Assembly (NCBI RefSeq): GCF_014205135.1
Contig: NZ_JACHMY010000001.1
Span: forward strand, 4,464,001 to 4,528,000
Reading direction: 5' to 3'
Origin: Kribbella italica
GTDB taxonomy: Bacteria; Actinomycetota; Actinomycetes; Propionibacteriales; Kribbellaceae
DNA: 64,000 nucleotides
This document shows positions 51,905 to 60,226 of the stretch, piece after piece. How positions within the stretch are numbered: position 1 is the first letter of the stretch; each line of letters begins with the position of its first letter. A program made the position numbers and the translations under genes. The notes under the pieces are model-generated. The model ran no database searches and had not been told where the DNA came from. It was given only the letters and a program-made list of their open reading frames with translations.

Positions 51905-52788
51905 GCGGCGGCGATCCCTTCGTCACGGAAACCGCCGGTGATGGCGGCCTGAATGTCGCGTGGTGTCTGGGCGGCTCGGTGTCCTGCGTCGGTCAGTGCG
52001 GTGATGGCGTCGGTCCGGTCGATTGCTCCGGCCGCGACCATCCGCGCAACGCCTCTGGCAGCCCCGTAGAGCGTCGTGCGGCGCTTCCCCTTGGGTGCGT
52101 GCCGGACGGCGTCCAGGTGGGCGCTGAGGAGCTTGTCCGGGTGGGAGATGCCCCCTCCCGGAGTGGTCGCGGCGGCCGTGGTCGGGTGCGGGTGCAATTC
52201 GGCCGGCGTAGGCGCAGGCAGGCACGCGGTGATCAGCGCGGGGGGCATCTCCTCCACGTGGTCGGCGGCGGTTCCCCAGCGGTACGGGAGGTGGGTGCGG
52301 TGGTGCAGCGAGGGCGGCAGGACGACGTACCCGCCGTCTGCTTTGAAGTCGATCCCGGCCCGGTTCGGCATCGGCCGCGACGGCAGCTCGTGGCCGGGGT
52401 GGCGGTAGTACAGGTGCAGGCCACCGGATCCGGTGTGAACGTGCAGGGTGCGCGGCACGAGCCCGGCCGTCATCAGCTCGGACAGGCTGGCGTCGCCGCC
52501 GTGCGCGGGGTCCACATCGATCACGGCCAGCCCGGACACGGCGCCGGTGCGTACGGCGAGCTGACCGCCCGGGACGGCGTTGACGATGGCGGCGAGCCGG
52601 GCCGGGTCGGTGGTGGCGGCGTAGAACCCGTGGCAGGTCAGGTGCCCGCAGGTCGCCGGGTCGTGGGCGTCTTTCGGGCAGTCCTCGCAGTTGGCTACCG
52701 GGCGCTTGGAGCGTCCGAGCATGAACACCGGCCAGCCACGCCCGGCCGCGTCGAGCGCGGCCGTCAGGATCGGCGTCGGTGTGGTCAT
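51901..52788 (-). CDS. Bifunctional DNA primase/polymerase (prim-pol)
   Basis: A 295-aa AEP-superfamily protein. GRGWPVFMLGRSKRPVANCE starts the fold, AVIDVDPAHGG gives the metal-binding D-x-D and GSGGLHLYYRHPG the s-H motif. Cysteines in CEDCPKDAHDPATCGHLTC form a zinc-binding insert. It primes DNA synthesis for the element. It starts at ATG 52788 with AGAAGGGAG upstream; the downstream DUF3987 gene overlaps by 4 nt. Confidence 0.85.
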   Translation of the reverse strand: MTTPTPILTAALDAAGRGWPVFMLGRSKRPVANCEDCPKDAHDPATCGHLTCHGFYAATTDPARLAAIVNAVPGGQLAVRTGAVSGLAVIDVDPAHGGDASLSELMTAGLVPRTLHVHTGSGGLHLYYRHPGHELPSRPMPNRAGIDFKADGGYVVLPPSLHHRTHLPYRWGTAADHVEEMPPALITACLPAPTPAELHPHPTTAAATTPGGGISHPDKLLSAHLDAVRHAPKGKRRTTLYGAARGVARMVAAGAIDRTDAITALTDAGHRAAQTPRDIQAAITGGFRDEGIAAA

Positions 52789-52814
52789 CGTCGTTCTCCC
52801 TTCTGTGGTTGGGA

Positions 52815-53240
52815 CTAGGCGGCGGTGGCGTAGCTGTCGGCGGTCATGCACAGGTGGCAGCGGCCGTCAGAGGTCGGGATGCAGTAGTCGGTGACCTGGC
52901 GGCACTGCCCGCAGGTCCTGCGGGCTGTCATGGCTTTGTCCAGTGCGTTGAGCTGGGCCGGTGACGGGACGCGGGAGGGCCGGGCGAGGTCGAGCCGGTA
53001 CAGCCATGCCCAGCGCTGCCCGTTGCGCCACACCAGCAGGGCGTACGGCTCGTGGCCGCCCGGGCACATGTGCAGCGCGCGGAGCTGGCGGCGGGTGGCC
53101 AGTCCTGCGGGTGCCCAGCGGAACTTGAACACCGGGGTTCCGTAGTGGTCCCAGCCAAGGGCCTGTTTGCCGTTCCACAGCTCGACCCAGCGTGACGCGG
53201 CGGGGTGCAGACTCGCCTTGTCCATCACGCGGCCGGTCAC
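52815..53240 (-). CDS. RRQRL-motif zinc-binding protein of the element
   Basis: A 141-aa protein with GLATRRQLRALHMCPGGHEP, the motif that names this AICE family, followed by a tryptophan-rich strand (WRNGQRWAWLYRLDLA) and a zinc ribbon (CGQCRQVTDYC, CHLC). It is found next to transfer and replication genes in many actinobacterial elements; the function is unknown. The GTG at 53240 overlaps the previous stop (GTGA). Confidence 0.75.
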   Translation of the reverse strand: MTGRVMDKASLHPAASRWVELWNGKQALGWDHYGTPVFKFRWAPAGLATRRQLRALHMCPGGHEPYALLVWRNGQRWAWLYRLDLARPSRVPSPAQLNALDKAMTARRTCGQCRQVTDYCIPTSDGRCHLCMTADSYATAA

Positions 53241-53608
53241 TTCTTGTCGCCCTTGCTGACGGTGTTGATCCCGGCACCCCGGGCGGCGCGGATGTAGTTG
53301 ATGACGTGTCGCCCGATCCGGACCCGCATGCCGGAGCCGTTGCAGCGTCCGCAGTGGCGGTAGGCCTTGCCGATCGGGGCCTTGAACTTGCCCGCGCCGG
53401 AGCAGCGGCGGCAGCGTCCGAACGGCCAGATCAGGCAGGTGAGGAGGTAGAAGGCGACGACGCCGGTCACGATGAGTGTCACCGTGGCGGCTTGGGTGAT
53501 GGTGTGGACGGTGGCGGTCAGGTCGGCCGACAGGGGCAGCCAGCCGCTACCCTGGCCGCTACCGTGGGTAGCGGCGGTGAGGGTAGAGGTAGCGAGAGTG
53601 CTGGACAC
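53237..53608 (-). CDS. Membrane protein with DnaJ-type zinc motifs
   Basis: A 123-aa protein. One helix spans about residues 40-62 (ATVTLIVTGVVAFYLLTCLI). Two CxxCxGxG repeats follow (CRRCSGAGKF, CGRCNGSGMR), the zinc-binding form found in DnaJ. The front is a low-complexity Thr/Ser/Gly segment whose DNA contains the first GGTAGCG repeats. Such proteins accompany TraB genes in AICEs; the role in transfer is unproven. Confidence 0.68.
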   Translation of the reverse strand: MSSTLATSTLTAATHGSGQGSGWLPLSADLTATVHTITQAATVTLIVTGVVAFYLLTCLIWPFGRCRRCSGAGKFKAPIGKAYRHCGRCNGSGMRVRIGRHVINYIRAARGAGINTVSKGDKK

Positions 53609-53752
53609 GGAAAGCCTCCAGAGGGCTGTTTTTGGGCGTGAGGAGCCTGAGCCGCGACCCGCTACCCGCGGAGATACGGCCTGGTCAGGGTGGATTTGTC
53701 GGGTAGCGGGGCGGGTAGCGTTCCCGCTACCAGTAGCGGCCGGGCCGCTACC
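53544..53752. repeat. GGTAGCGG repeat cluster beside the transfer gene (candidate clt)
   Basis: Seven exact copies of GGTAGCGG or its complement (53544, 53556, 53567, 53659, 53702, 53724, 53745) and four near copies (53582, 53588, 53714, 53732) in about 210 bp. They occur on both strands. The cluster begins inside the 123-aa gene and fills the 194-bp gap before the FtsK/TraB stop. Streptomyces TraB proteins recognise clusters of 8-bp repeats (TRS) in the clt locus near traB, so this is the natural candidate. Confidence 0.7.
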
Positions 53753-53802
53753 TCATCCGTCCCGCCACCCCGTACAGTTGATTACTCTGCGTTAGCCGCG
53801 GC

Positions 53803-56037
53803 TTAGGTGCCGGCCGGGTTGGTTCGGCGCTCGATCGCGGCGCGGATGTCGTCGGCGCGGGCACCCTTGCGGTTCACGCCGTCGCGCTTCACGTCCCGGC
53901 TGGGGACCTTCAGCGCGCGGGCCTGAGCCGAGATCGCGTCCGGGGTCGTGCCGTCGTACTGCTCGGGCATCTGCTCAGCCAGCCGTCCGGCGATCGCCTC
54001 CCAGTGCGCGGCGGTGTCGGCACCGAGCACGGTGAGGATGTCGGCCAGCACGTCACGGCTGGACCGCTCGATCTCTTCCCCGGCCGCCTCGCCGGTCAGC
54101 AGGTTCAGCGCCTCGCGCTGCTTACGGGCGGCGGTCAGGATCTTGTCGGCGTCGGAGGCATCGGCCAGGAACGTCCGCACGGTCGGCGTCGCGTCGGTCG
54201 CGCCGTACAGGTAGCCGACGCCCTTGAACTTGTCCCCGACTGGCAGCGAGGAGGCGTCGTAGCCCTCCTGGTAGGCGTCACCGCCCAGGACAGCCATGGA
54301 CACGTCACGGTTGCCGCACTTGAGCGCGAACCGGATCGTGTGGTTGTCGCGGAACCGGTTGAACAGCCGCTGCACGTCGGCCCCAGCACCGACACCGGAC
54401 GGCTTCTGCGAGCTGGACAGCAGCCACACACCAGCGCTCGGGCCGACGGCCTGGATCGTGGACAGCTTGCGGGCAACCTGCTTGTTGACCTCCTGGTCCT
54501 CGGTCTCGAAGTACTTCTGGAACTCCTCCATCACCAGCACCCACACCCGCAGCTCGGGGTAGCGCGGATCGCGGGCCAGTTCCTCGGTCAGCGTGCCGTT
54601 AGGGCAGACCTCGACCGGCAGCGTGGTCAGCAGGTCGTTGACCTTGACGATGTGGTCGAGGATCTCGTCCAGAGCAGCCAGGAGGTGCCCGATCGGGTCG
54701 GAGTCGTTCACGTTCGGGACCTCACCGAAGATGATCCGGTGCGCGACCTTGCGGAAGCCCAGCCAGTCCGGCGAGTTCTTGCCGTCGGCAATGATCAGCT
54801 TGACGTGCGGGTCGAGCGCGGCGTGCAAGGCGATCAGGCGAGCCGAGAACGTCTTGCCCTTGCGTGGCTGCGCACCGACCAGCACCGAGAACCACGGCAG
54901 CGACAACCAGACCACGTTGTTGCGCTCGTCCAGGCCGAACCGGACCGGGTTCCACACCGAGCGGCGCTTGCCGTCGAGCATGTCGGTACGCCCGGCCGGG
55001 ATGCCCAGCGGGTCCACGTCGGCCACGAACAGCTTGTGACGGCGCGACGATGAATCGTCCGGGGACAGGAACACCTGACGCTCGTGCACGTCCAGGCCCG
55101 AAGCGATCCGCTCCCGGGCTTTCAGCACGTCTGACCAGCCCAAACCCCACGGCAGATCGATCACGACCTCGCTGCCGGTGTCGGAGCGGTCCCGCGACAT
55201 CGTCGAGCCGAAGTTGACCTGCTTGTCGGTCTTGTCCGGGTTGCCCAGACCGGCCGCGTAGTAGGCGCGCAGCACGATGTCTGAGTTCAGCTTCCGGAAC
55301 CGGGGCGCGACCACAGCGGTACCAACCAGCGTCTGACCAGCCGGGCGGCCATAGTGCGCCAGCGCAGCCACCGCAGTAGCGCCAGCAGCCGCCAGAGCGG
55401 CCGTAGGAGCCATGCTCAGCGCGACCGGCACACTAATGCCCAGGCCGACGTTCTGGGCCGCCAGAACGCCACCACGCCACGCACGGGTCGCCTTCACCTG
55501 GCGGTGGATCTGGCTCCACTCCTTGAACGCCTTTTCGTCAGCGGCCTTCTGGTGAAGGGTTTCCGCGCCCGGCACCCACCACCAGCGGATCTGCGTACGG
55601 ACCAGCCGCGTGAAGCCACGCCCAGCGAACCAGGCCAGCTTGAGCCCGTACCACGGCGAGCGGACCGTGTGGAACAGCGCCACGTGACCCGAGCGGCCCA
55701 GCGCGCGGCGGATGGTGCCGCGCAGGTTGCCCGGAAGCAGGTGCACCGGGATGATCGGCTGCCGTGAGCCTTCCTGGACCGGTACGGCCAGACCGGGAAC
55801 GTCCACCGGGACAAGCACCTTGCCGGTAGCCGGGTCGTCGTCGGTCCGGTCCTCGTCGAGGGCGATTTCGTAGGCGGTGCCCATCCGCTCGACCTCGCCC
55901 ACGGACAGCGGGACCACAGTGCCGGCCGTTTCGGTCGGCTCGGTGTGGGCCTGGTCGTCGCGGCGGGCGCGGCGGGCGTCAAGGTCGATCGGCGCGGCCA
56001 CGTCGTCGGTCGGGTTCTCGTTCGGAAGCTCGGTCAT
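53803..56037 (-). CDS. FtsK/SpoIIIE-type conjugative transfer ATPase (TraB/TraSA-like)
   Basis: A 744-aa protein. The N-terminal half has membrane-associated helices (SVPVALSMAPTAALAAAGAT). The motor domain has Walker A VGAQPRKGKTF and Walker B VWVLVMEEFQKYF, plus SSSQKPSGVGAGADVQRLFN. A C-terminal winged helix (DAISAQARALKVPSRDVKRD) should bind the repeats next to the gene. It moves double-stranded element DNA between mycelial cells. It starts at ATG 56037, 1 nt after the upstream stop. Confidence 0.88.
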   Translation of the reverse strand: MTELPNENPTDDVAAPIDLDARRARRDDQAHTEPTETAGTVVPLSVGEVERMGTAYEIALDEDRTDDDPATGKVLVPVDVPGLAVPVQEGSRQPIIPVHLLPGNLRGTIRRALGRSGHVALFHTVRSPWYGLKLAWFAGRGFTRLVRTQIRWWWVPGAETLHQKAADEKAFKEWSQIHRQVKATRAWRGGVLAAQNVGLGISVPVALSMAPTAALAAAGATAVAALAHYGRPAGQTLVGTAVVAPRFRKLNSDIVLRAYYAAGLGNPDKTDKQVNFGSTMSRDRSDTGSEVVIDLPWGLGWSDVLKARERIASGLDVHERQVFLSPDDSSSRRHKLFVADVDPLGIPAGRTDMLDGKRRSVWNPVRFGLDERNNVVWLSLPWFSVLVGAQPRKGKTFSARLIALHAALDPHVKLIIADGKNSPDWLGFRKVAHRIIFGEVPNVNDSDPIGHLLAALDEILDHIVKVNDLLTTLPVEVCPNGTLTEELARDPRYPELRVWVLVMEEFQKYFETEDQEVNKQVARKLSTIQAVGPSAGVWLLSSSQKPSGVGAGADVQRLFNRFRDNHTIRFALKCGNRDVSMAVLGGDAYQEGYDASSLPVGDKFKGVGYLYGATDATPTVRTFLADASDADKILTAARKQREALNLLTGEAAGEEIERSSRDVLADILTVLGADTAAHWEAIAGRLAEQMPEQYDGTTPDAISAQARALKVPSRDVKRDGVNRKGARADDIRAAIERRTNPAGT

Positions 56038-56038
56038 G

Positions 56039-56845
56039 TCAGTTCCCCTCGGCCTCGGTGGGGCGGGCGTGGATCAGGTGGGCCAGCGCGGCGCCCATGC
56101 CGAGCACGGCGACCGGCAGGCAAGCGACGACGGTGGTGATCTGCCAGGGCGCCTGAGTGACCCCGGCCGCCTCCAACAGGTGATAGGCGACCTGACCGAG
56201 CGCACCCAGACCCAGGGCGCTCAAGGCCGACCACTTGGCGAACCGGCGGGCCGACGCCGGGACCCGGCCGGACAGCCAAACGCGCAGCGCGAACGCGGCG
56301 TACGTCTCGACCCCGATCGGCAGCGTGATCGCAGAGTTGATGGTGAAGTTGTCGGCAATGCCCGGCAGCGGGTGAACCACCCCGAATCCGGTCAGCTCAC
56401 CGAGTCCGACCCAGCCGGACCAGACAGCGATGAACGCGGGCAGTGCGAGCAACAGCACCGGCCAGGTGCGTACTGGCCGAACAGCCTCGGCAGCGGCCGG
56501 GGCGGTGGCCGTGTCCAGTTCCGTATCCGGCCTGACCTGCGGAGATGCCCCCTCCCCCGGCGCGGGGGGCATCTCTACAGCGCTAGTGCTGTGCTCAGCG
56601 TCCGGCTGATCCTGGACAACGTGCAGGTGAGCCTCAGCCGGTGCCGGGGTGGAGTCGGGCGCTCGATCGTGCGTCGGCTCGGTGAGGGCAGCCAGCACAG
56701 CGCGAGCCTTGTCGGCACCGATTCGAAACTCACTCTTGATCCGGTTCTGTGACGGCGTCGCGCCCAGGTCGGCGGCGAGCTTGCGAGCGGCCGGGATCAG
56801 GTCCTCAACCGGCACCGGGTAGGCCGTGCGAAGCGGAGTGCTCAT
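56039..56845 (-). CDS. DUF2637/Spd-like membrane protein of the element
   Basis: A 268-aa protein. The N-terminal 60 residues look like a helical DNA-binding or partner region (ARKLAADLGATPSQNRIKSE). A Pro/Ala/Glu linker follows, then about four helices (WPVLLLALPAFIAVWSGWVG, ALGLGALGQVAYHLL, VVACLPVAVLGMGAALAHLI). Proteins of this kind precede TraB in many AICEs and are thought to help plasmid spread. The ATG overlaps the previous stop in ATGA. Confidence 0.68.
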   Translation of the reverse strand: MSTPLRTAYPVPVEDLIPAARKLAADLGATPSQNRIKSEFRIGADKARAVLAALTEPTHDRAPDSTPAPAEAHLHVVQDQPDAEHSTSAVEMPPAPGEGASPQVRPDTELDTATAPAAAEAVRPVRTWPVLLLALPAFIAVWSGWVGLGELTGFGVVHPLPGIADNFTINSAITLPIGVETYAAFALRVWLSGRVPASARRFAKWSALSALGLGALGQVAYHLLEAAGVTQAPWQITTVVACLPVAVLGMGAALAHLIHARPTEAEGN

Positions 56846-57081
56846 GCTGCGATCTCCTTGCCTGCAAGTACGTGGCGGGCATCGATCAGGAATCCGGTCA
56901 ACGCCCAGAGGTCACCAGCGGCGACGGCGGCTTCAGCCGAATCGGCGGGCGGCAGGTCTCCGGTTACGGTGGCCAGTAGGGCCAGCAGCCGGGCTTCCAA
57001 CTCGGCAGGCACAGCGGCCGGGGTAACCCCCAGGCGTACCGCCTGCGCTTCAGGCAGGCTCATCCGGCGGGGGCGCTTCAC
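56842..57081 (-). CDS. Small AICE protein of unknown function
   Basis: A 79-aa soluble, alanine-rich helical protein (AELEARLLALLATVTGDLPP). No family is recognised. It overlaps both neighbours by 4 nt, so it is certainly translated within the operon. It starts at GTG 57081. Confidence 0.6.
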   Translation of the reverse strand: MKRPRRMSLPEAQAVRLGVTPAAVPAELEARLLALLATVTGDLPPADSAEAAVAAGDLWALTGFLIDARHVLAGKEIAA

Positions 57082-57329
57082 GCGGCGCCATCCGTGGCGA
57101 TGATCTCGCGGTTGGCGAGGCTCCGTTCGGCGCCCAACACCCGCGCCTCAGCGCGTCGGATGCGGCGCCGATCCAGAGCCGTCGCGGCCGGACCAGCGTT
57201 GATGTACGCGATCTCGGCATCCAGCAGGCTCAGTCCAGCGCTGATGACCTCGTCTTCGCGTTCGATCGCGGCGAGGTCAGCAGCAGTCGGCTCTACGTTG
57301 TCACCGGCACGAAGGTGGATGATGTTCAC
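57078..57329 (-). CDS. DUF6284-like small protein, first gene of the leftward operon
   Basis: An 83-aa protein: NVEPTAADLAAIEREDEVIS, LLDAEIAYINAGP, DRRRIRRAEARVLGAERSLA. This is the DUF6284 pattern common in actinobacterial elements. It is predicted to be all-helical; function unknown. It starts at GTG 57329, with GAGGAGAGCAACCC before it. It is the first gene after the twin operators, so it heads the transfer-replication operon. Confidence 0.68.
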   Translation of the reverse strand: MNIIHLRAGDNVEPTAADLAAIEREDEVISAGLSLLDAEIAYINAGPAATALDRRRIRRAEARVLGAERSLANREIIATDGAA

Positions 57330-57424
57330 GGGTTGCTCTCCTCTAGGACTGGTTGATGTGACCCGGACGCCTCGGCGGTTGCACCCGCCGGGGCGTCGCT
57401 GTGTGGGCTGGCCAGACTCACTGA

Positions 57425-57467
57425 ATACAGCGCCCACGCTGTATAGCTTTACAGCGATCGCGCTGTA
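57425..57467. promoter_or_regulatory. Twin operators in the divergent control region
   Basis: Two palindromes of the form TACAGCG-N4-CGCTGTA: ATACAGCG-CCCA-CGCTGTAT (57425-57444) and TACAGCG-ATCG-CGCTGTA (57450-57467), centres 24 bp apart. They lie between the leftward operon (starts 57329) and the XRE gene (starts 57586), the place of the main lysogeny-like switch of the element. TATAGC between them could be a -10. Confidence 0.72.
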
Positions 57468-57585
57468 TTGCAAGACTTGGCTCGTCGGCATGTCTCAACT
57501 GTGCTGGGCAGCCGACTCGTGATGAACTGACCAGCGGTACGGGTAACGACGGGCCTACAGAACCCCGAGCGGAGGTGCTGAGCGG

Positions 57586-58701
57586 ATGAGCAGGGGACAA
57601 ACCCTGACTGGCGTGAAGGGTTCCGCCGACATGCCCGAGCTGGGCGCCGTCTCCGGCTTCCTGTTCAAGCTCATGCGCGGCGCCATTGGGTGCACGCAAG
57701 TGGACCTAGCCGAGCGGCTCGGCGTCGACGACAACACGATCCAGGGCTGGGAGAGCGGCAGGCGCCCACTCTCCGCCTTGCGCGCGGTCGACGTAACTCG
57801 CCTGAGCCAGCGCCTGATGATGCTCGGAGCACCGGCGGTCGCGACGGCCATGCTGCCGTCCGCTATCGAGGCTGACGGGTTCCTGACGACTGCCATACGG
57901 GCGGGGAGTTCGGAGATCCCGCTGTGGGAAAACCCGCTGGCAAGCAGCGTTCACCGCCGAAGTTTCGTCGCCCTGGTCACATGGCCATTCACCGGAATAA
58001 TCCCCTCATCGGTAAGGCACCTTCCCCTGCCGAAGGGGCGTGGTCCGGTCGCTGATCGCCCCCAGCTCTCCAAGACGATGCAGCAGCAATTCTTTGACCA
58101 AATGCTCACTTCGGCTGAAGTAGCTGGAAATAACGCGACATTGCTTCGCCGCCAAGCTACCTACATGCTTGCGTTCGATCAGCGCAAAGAATCCGCGCAA
58201 TGGCTCGCGGGGGAACATCGTCGCACTGCTGCGCGTTCTATTGATGAACGTGACCTACCATCCGGAATCCTTAGCCGAACAGCGTCGCTGGCAATTGCTC
58301 GACAGGGGGATCTCGACCCTGTTAGGCACTTCATTCAAGGAACACTTTCAAACAATGATCAGACACTTGCCAGCCTGACATACTGGGCATACTGGTTAGG
58401 CGAAATTCCTGACACCTATGCCGACGACGGCGACATGGTCACACTAGGCGCTAACACGTGGTCCGGCCGTCGCTTGATCGAGCACCTGATCACTCATCTA
58501 GACGATCCACGGAATGCAGAAATGAACATCCATAGCCTCCTGTGCTTGGTTATGGCAAGGAAGGAACTACTTGAGTCCGACGCAGATCTACGCCACCGCA
58601 CCGCCTTGGCGATTGAGTGTGCGGAGACTACCGAACTCGGGCGGCATGCTCGAAATGAGTTGGCCAATCTACGCTTTGCGACACAGCTCGCCGGGCGCTA
58701 A
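57586..58701 (+). CDS. XRE-family master regulator of the element
   Basis: A 371-aa protein. The HTH spans about residues 26-75 (FLFKLMRGAIGCTQVDLAER, LGVDDNTIQGWESGRRPLSA). The long C-terminal part is helical and of unknown fold, like other actinobacterial AICE regulators that follow a divergent promoter. It has a clear GGAGGTG ribosome-binding site. It probably represses or activates the leftward operon through the twin palindromes. The DNA becomes markedly less GC-rich from about 57.9 kb. Confidence 0.75.
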   Translation: MSRGQTLTGVKGSADMPELGAVSGFLFKLMRGAIGCTQVDLAERLGVDDNTIQGWESGRRPLSALRAVDVTRLSQRLMMLGAPAVATAMLPSAIEADGFLTTAIRAGSSEIPLWENPLASSVHRRSFVALVTWPFTGIIPSSVRHLPLPKGRGPVADRPQLSKTMQQQFFDQMLTSAEVAGNNATLLRRQATYMLAFDQRKESAQWLAGEHRRTAARSIDERDLPSGILSRTASLAIARQGDLDPVRHFIQGTLSNNDQTLASLTYWAYWLGEIPDTYADDGDMVTLGANTWSGRRLIEHLITHLDDPRNAEMNIHSLLCLVMARKELLESDADLRHRTALAIECAETTELGRHARNELANLRFATQLAGR

Positions 58702-58716
58702 AAAGAGGAGCATGCG

Positions 58717-59292
58717 ATGAGTGATGAGCAGAAGAAGAAGGAAGCGGCCGCCGTCGCAGCTTTTGCCTTCGAAATGGGCGTGCTCAAGCGCCAGCGACGT
58801 TCGGGTTGGTGGCATGCGGGCGTTCGCGATCCCGAGTCGATCGCGGAGCACAGCTTGCGAGTCGCGCAGTTGGCCGGCCTAATCGCAGCGGCCGAGGGAG
58901 GCGACCCCGCTAAGGCTGCGTACATGGGTCTTTGGCACGACTCGCAAGAGACCCGGATCGGAGACATCCCGCACAGCGCCCGCCCCTACGTAGAGGCTGC
59001 CCCGAACGTCGGCATCACCGTAGACCAGGTCGCCGGGATGGCCGAGCCGCTCGCAAACTCTGTCATCAAAGCCGTGGAAGAATACGAGGAAAAGACCTCG
59101 CTAGAGGCGATCTGCGCACGCGATGCCGACAAGCTCGAATGCCTAATTCAGGCCGTCGAGTACCGAGACCTCGGCGTCCAGCGAGTTCAAAGCTGGATCG
59201 ACTCGTCCTACGCATCCCTCAAGACAGAGACCGCACGTCGGGTGGCTGATGAGGCGCTAGAGATCTCCCCGCTCAGTTGGCGCGAGAAGTAA
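58717..59292 (+). CDS. HD-domain hydrolase (YfbR/HDDC2-like)
   Basis: A 191-aa protein with HD motifs ESIAEHSLRVAQLAG (first His), WHDSQETRIGDIPH (HD pair) and ARDADKLECLIQA (final Asp). This is the layout of 5'-deoxynucleotidases such as YfbR. It could change nucleotide pools for the element, or act as a defence or anti-defence enzyme. It has a GAGGAG ribosome-binding site 15 nt after the XRE gene, so both belong to one transcript. Confidence 0.8.
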   Translation: MSDEQKKKEAAAVAAFAFEMGVLKRQRRSGWWHAGVRDPESIAEHSLRVAQLAGLIAAAEGGDPAKAAYMGLWHDSQETRIGDIPHSARPYVEAAPNVGITVDQVAGMAEPLANSVIKAVEEYEEKTSLEAICARDADKLECLIQAVEYRDLGVQRVQSWIDSSYASLKTETARRVADEALEISPLSWREK

Positions 59293-59294
59293 CC

Positions 59295-59510
59295 ATGGCT
59301 GACGAAAAGGCCGATCTACCCACTGACTGGTGGATGACCGACGATGTCGCCGCTTTCCTGAAGGTCTCTGACTCAACCGTCCGGTCTTACGTCGCTCGAC
59401 AGCAGATCCCGGCGCCAGACCGCATGTTCGGTCGGTCGCCTGGTTGGAAGCCTAAGACCATCCAGGCATGGCACGCCGCCCGGCCGCGAAAATCGCGGCC
59501 CGCGCAGTGA
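59295..59510 (+). CDS. xis: Excisionase-like HTH protein
   Basis: A 71-aa MerR/Xis-type winged helix: DDVAAFLKVSDSTVRSYVAR, QQIPAPDRMFGRSPGWKPKT. The size and fold match recombination directionality factors and excisionases of actinobacterial elements. It starts at ATG 59295, 2 nt after the HD gene stop. A terminator follows 20 bp after its stop. In the circular form it is not next to int, because the cargo zone and attP lie between. Confidence 0.75.
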   Translation: MADEKADLPTDWWMTDDVAAFLKVSDSTVRSYVARQQIPAPDRMFGRSPGWKPKTIQAWHAARPRKSRPAQ

Positions 59511-59530
59511 CCGACAGCATCTAAACCTGC

Positions 59531-59564
59531 CCGGGGGCCGGTCGCTATGGCGACCGGCCCCCGG
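59531..59564. terminator. Strong terminator at the end of the rightward operon
   Basis: CCGGGGGCCGGTCGC, loop TATG, and the exact complement: a perfect 15-bp stem. It separates the excisionase-like gene from the leftward cargo genes and can act in both directions. Confidence 0.85.
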
Positions 59565-59584
59565 ATCATTTGAATGCGAATGCA

Positions 59585-59622
59585 GCGTTACTCTTCACTG
59601 ATTCAGACATTGGGACTGAAGA
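59585..59622. repeat. att-like repeat, third and most diverged copy
   Basis: CTGATTCAGACATTGGGACT and its flanks align with the att-like copy at about 60.92-60.96 kb (CTGATCCAGACGTTGGGCT), with roughly four in five bases the same over about 36 bp. It lies 22 bp past the end of the HEPN gene. I read it as the left limit of the DUF5343-HEPN cassette. Confidence 0.6.
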
Positions 59623-59644
59623 AGCATCATCCGTGGCGTCGGCA

Positions 59645-60226
59645 CTACCCCACTTGCCGGGTCCAATCCTGCAAGTACATCCGGATGCGCAACAGCTCGC
59701 GCTCGTCGAGAATGTTGTTGTGAGCGACGATGTTGCGCGATGCCTCCAATTCGGTCAACCGATTGATGACCCAATTCTGGTCAGGAAAGAGGTCTTCAAA
59801 AGCCTCCCAGTTTCGCCGGATAATCGCGATCAGGTCACCGAAGTCGGTGTAGTAAATCTCCTGAGCACCACGACGAATGTGCCACCGATTCGCACCTTCC
59901 TTCTCCTGCCGCCCGCCAACCTTCTTGCGCAGCTCGGTTGAGGTACCGCTATCCCACCACTCCGCCCCAAGAGAGTCCTGCATGCGCTCAGCGACGAGTT
60001 CGCGAATTGAGTTCTCTAGACAGAACAGGGCGAGGTAGGCAGGCAGGGCTTGCACTGCGCTCCGCCGAATCGAGGGCGAGAAGTCTTCCAAGGGGAGCAC
60101 ACGCTGCACAGCGCCTGGATCCTCGGCCGCTCGCACTGAGATGCCGTCCAGTTCTAAGCTATTAAGCAGATCCTCGACAGCCATCCCTTTGAAAAGCCAA
60201 TCGCGAACCGAGTGTTCGTGCGTCAC
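59645..60226 (-). CDS. Swt1-type HEPN protein, probable RNase
   Basis: A 193-aa protein. The C-terminal half is a Swt1-family HEPN domain: ENSIRELVAERM (71-82), YTDFGDLIAIIRRNWEAF, and ELEASRNIVAHNNILDERE containing the catalytic-type R-x4-H (Arg164 to His169). HEPN domains with this motif are usually ribonucleases in toxin or abortive-infection systems. The GTG start overlaps the DUF5343 stop in GTGA, so the two are made together. The sequence is lower in GC than the host. Confidence 0.82.
   Translation of the reverse strand: MTHEHSVRDWLFKGMAVEDLLNSLELDGISVRAAEDPGAVQRVLPLEDFSPSIRRSAVQALPAYLALFCLENSIRELVAERMQDSLGAEWWDSGTSTELRKKVGGRQEKEGANRWHIRRGAQEIYYTDFGDLIAIIRRNWEAFEDLFPDQNWVINRLTELEASRNIVAHNNILDERELLRIRMYLQDWTRQVG

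Noticed and set aside
57586..59292. XRE plus HD pair as a toxin-antitoxin system
   Set aside because: The XRE protein is a long AICE-type regulator facing the twin operators, and the HD protein has full catalytic motifs of a nucleotidase; order and size do not fit a known TA type.
59570..59941. 123-aa plus-strand frame opposite the HEPN gene
   Set aside because: It starts in the terminator/att-like zone without a ribosome-binding site, and the opposite strand encodes the HEPN domain with its R-x4-H motif.
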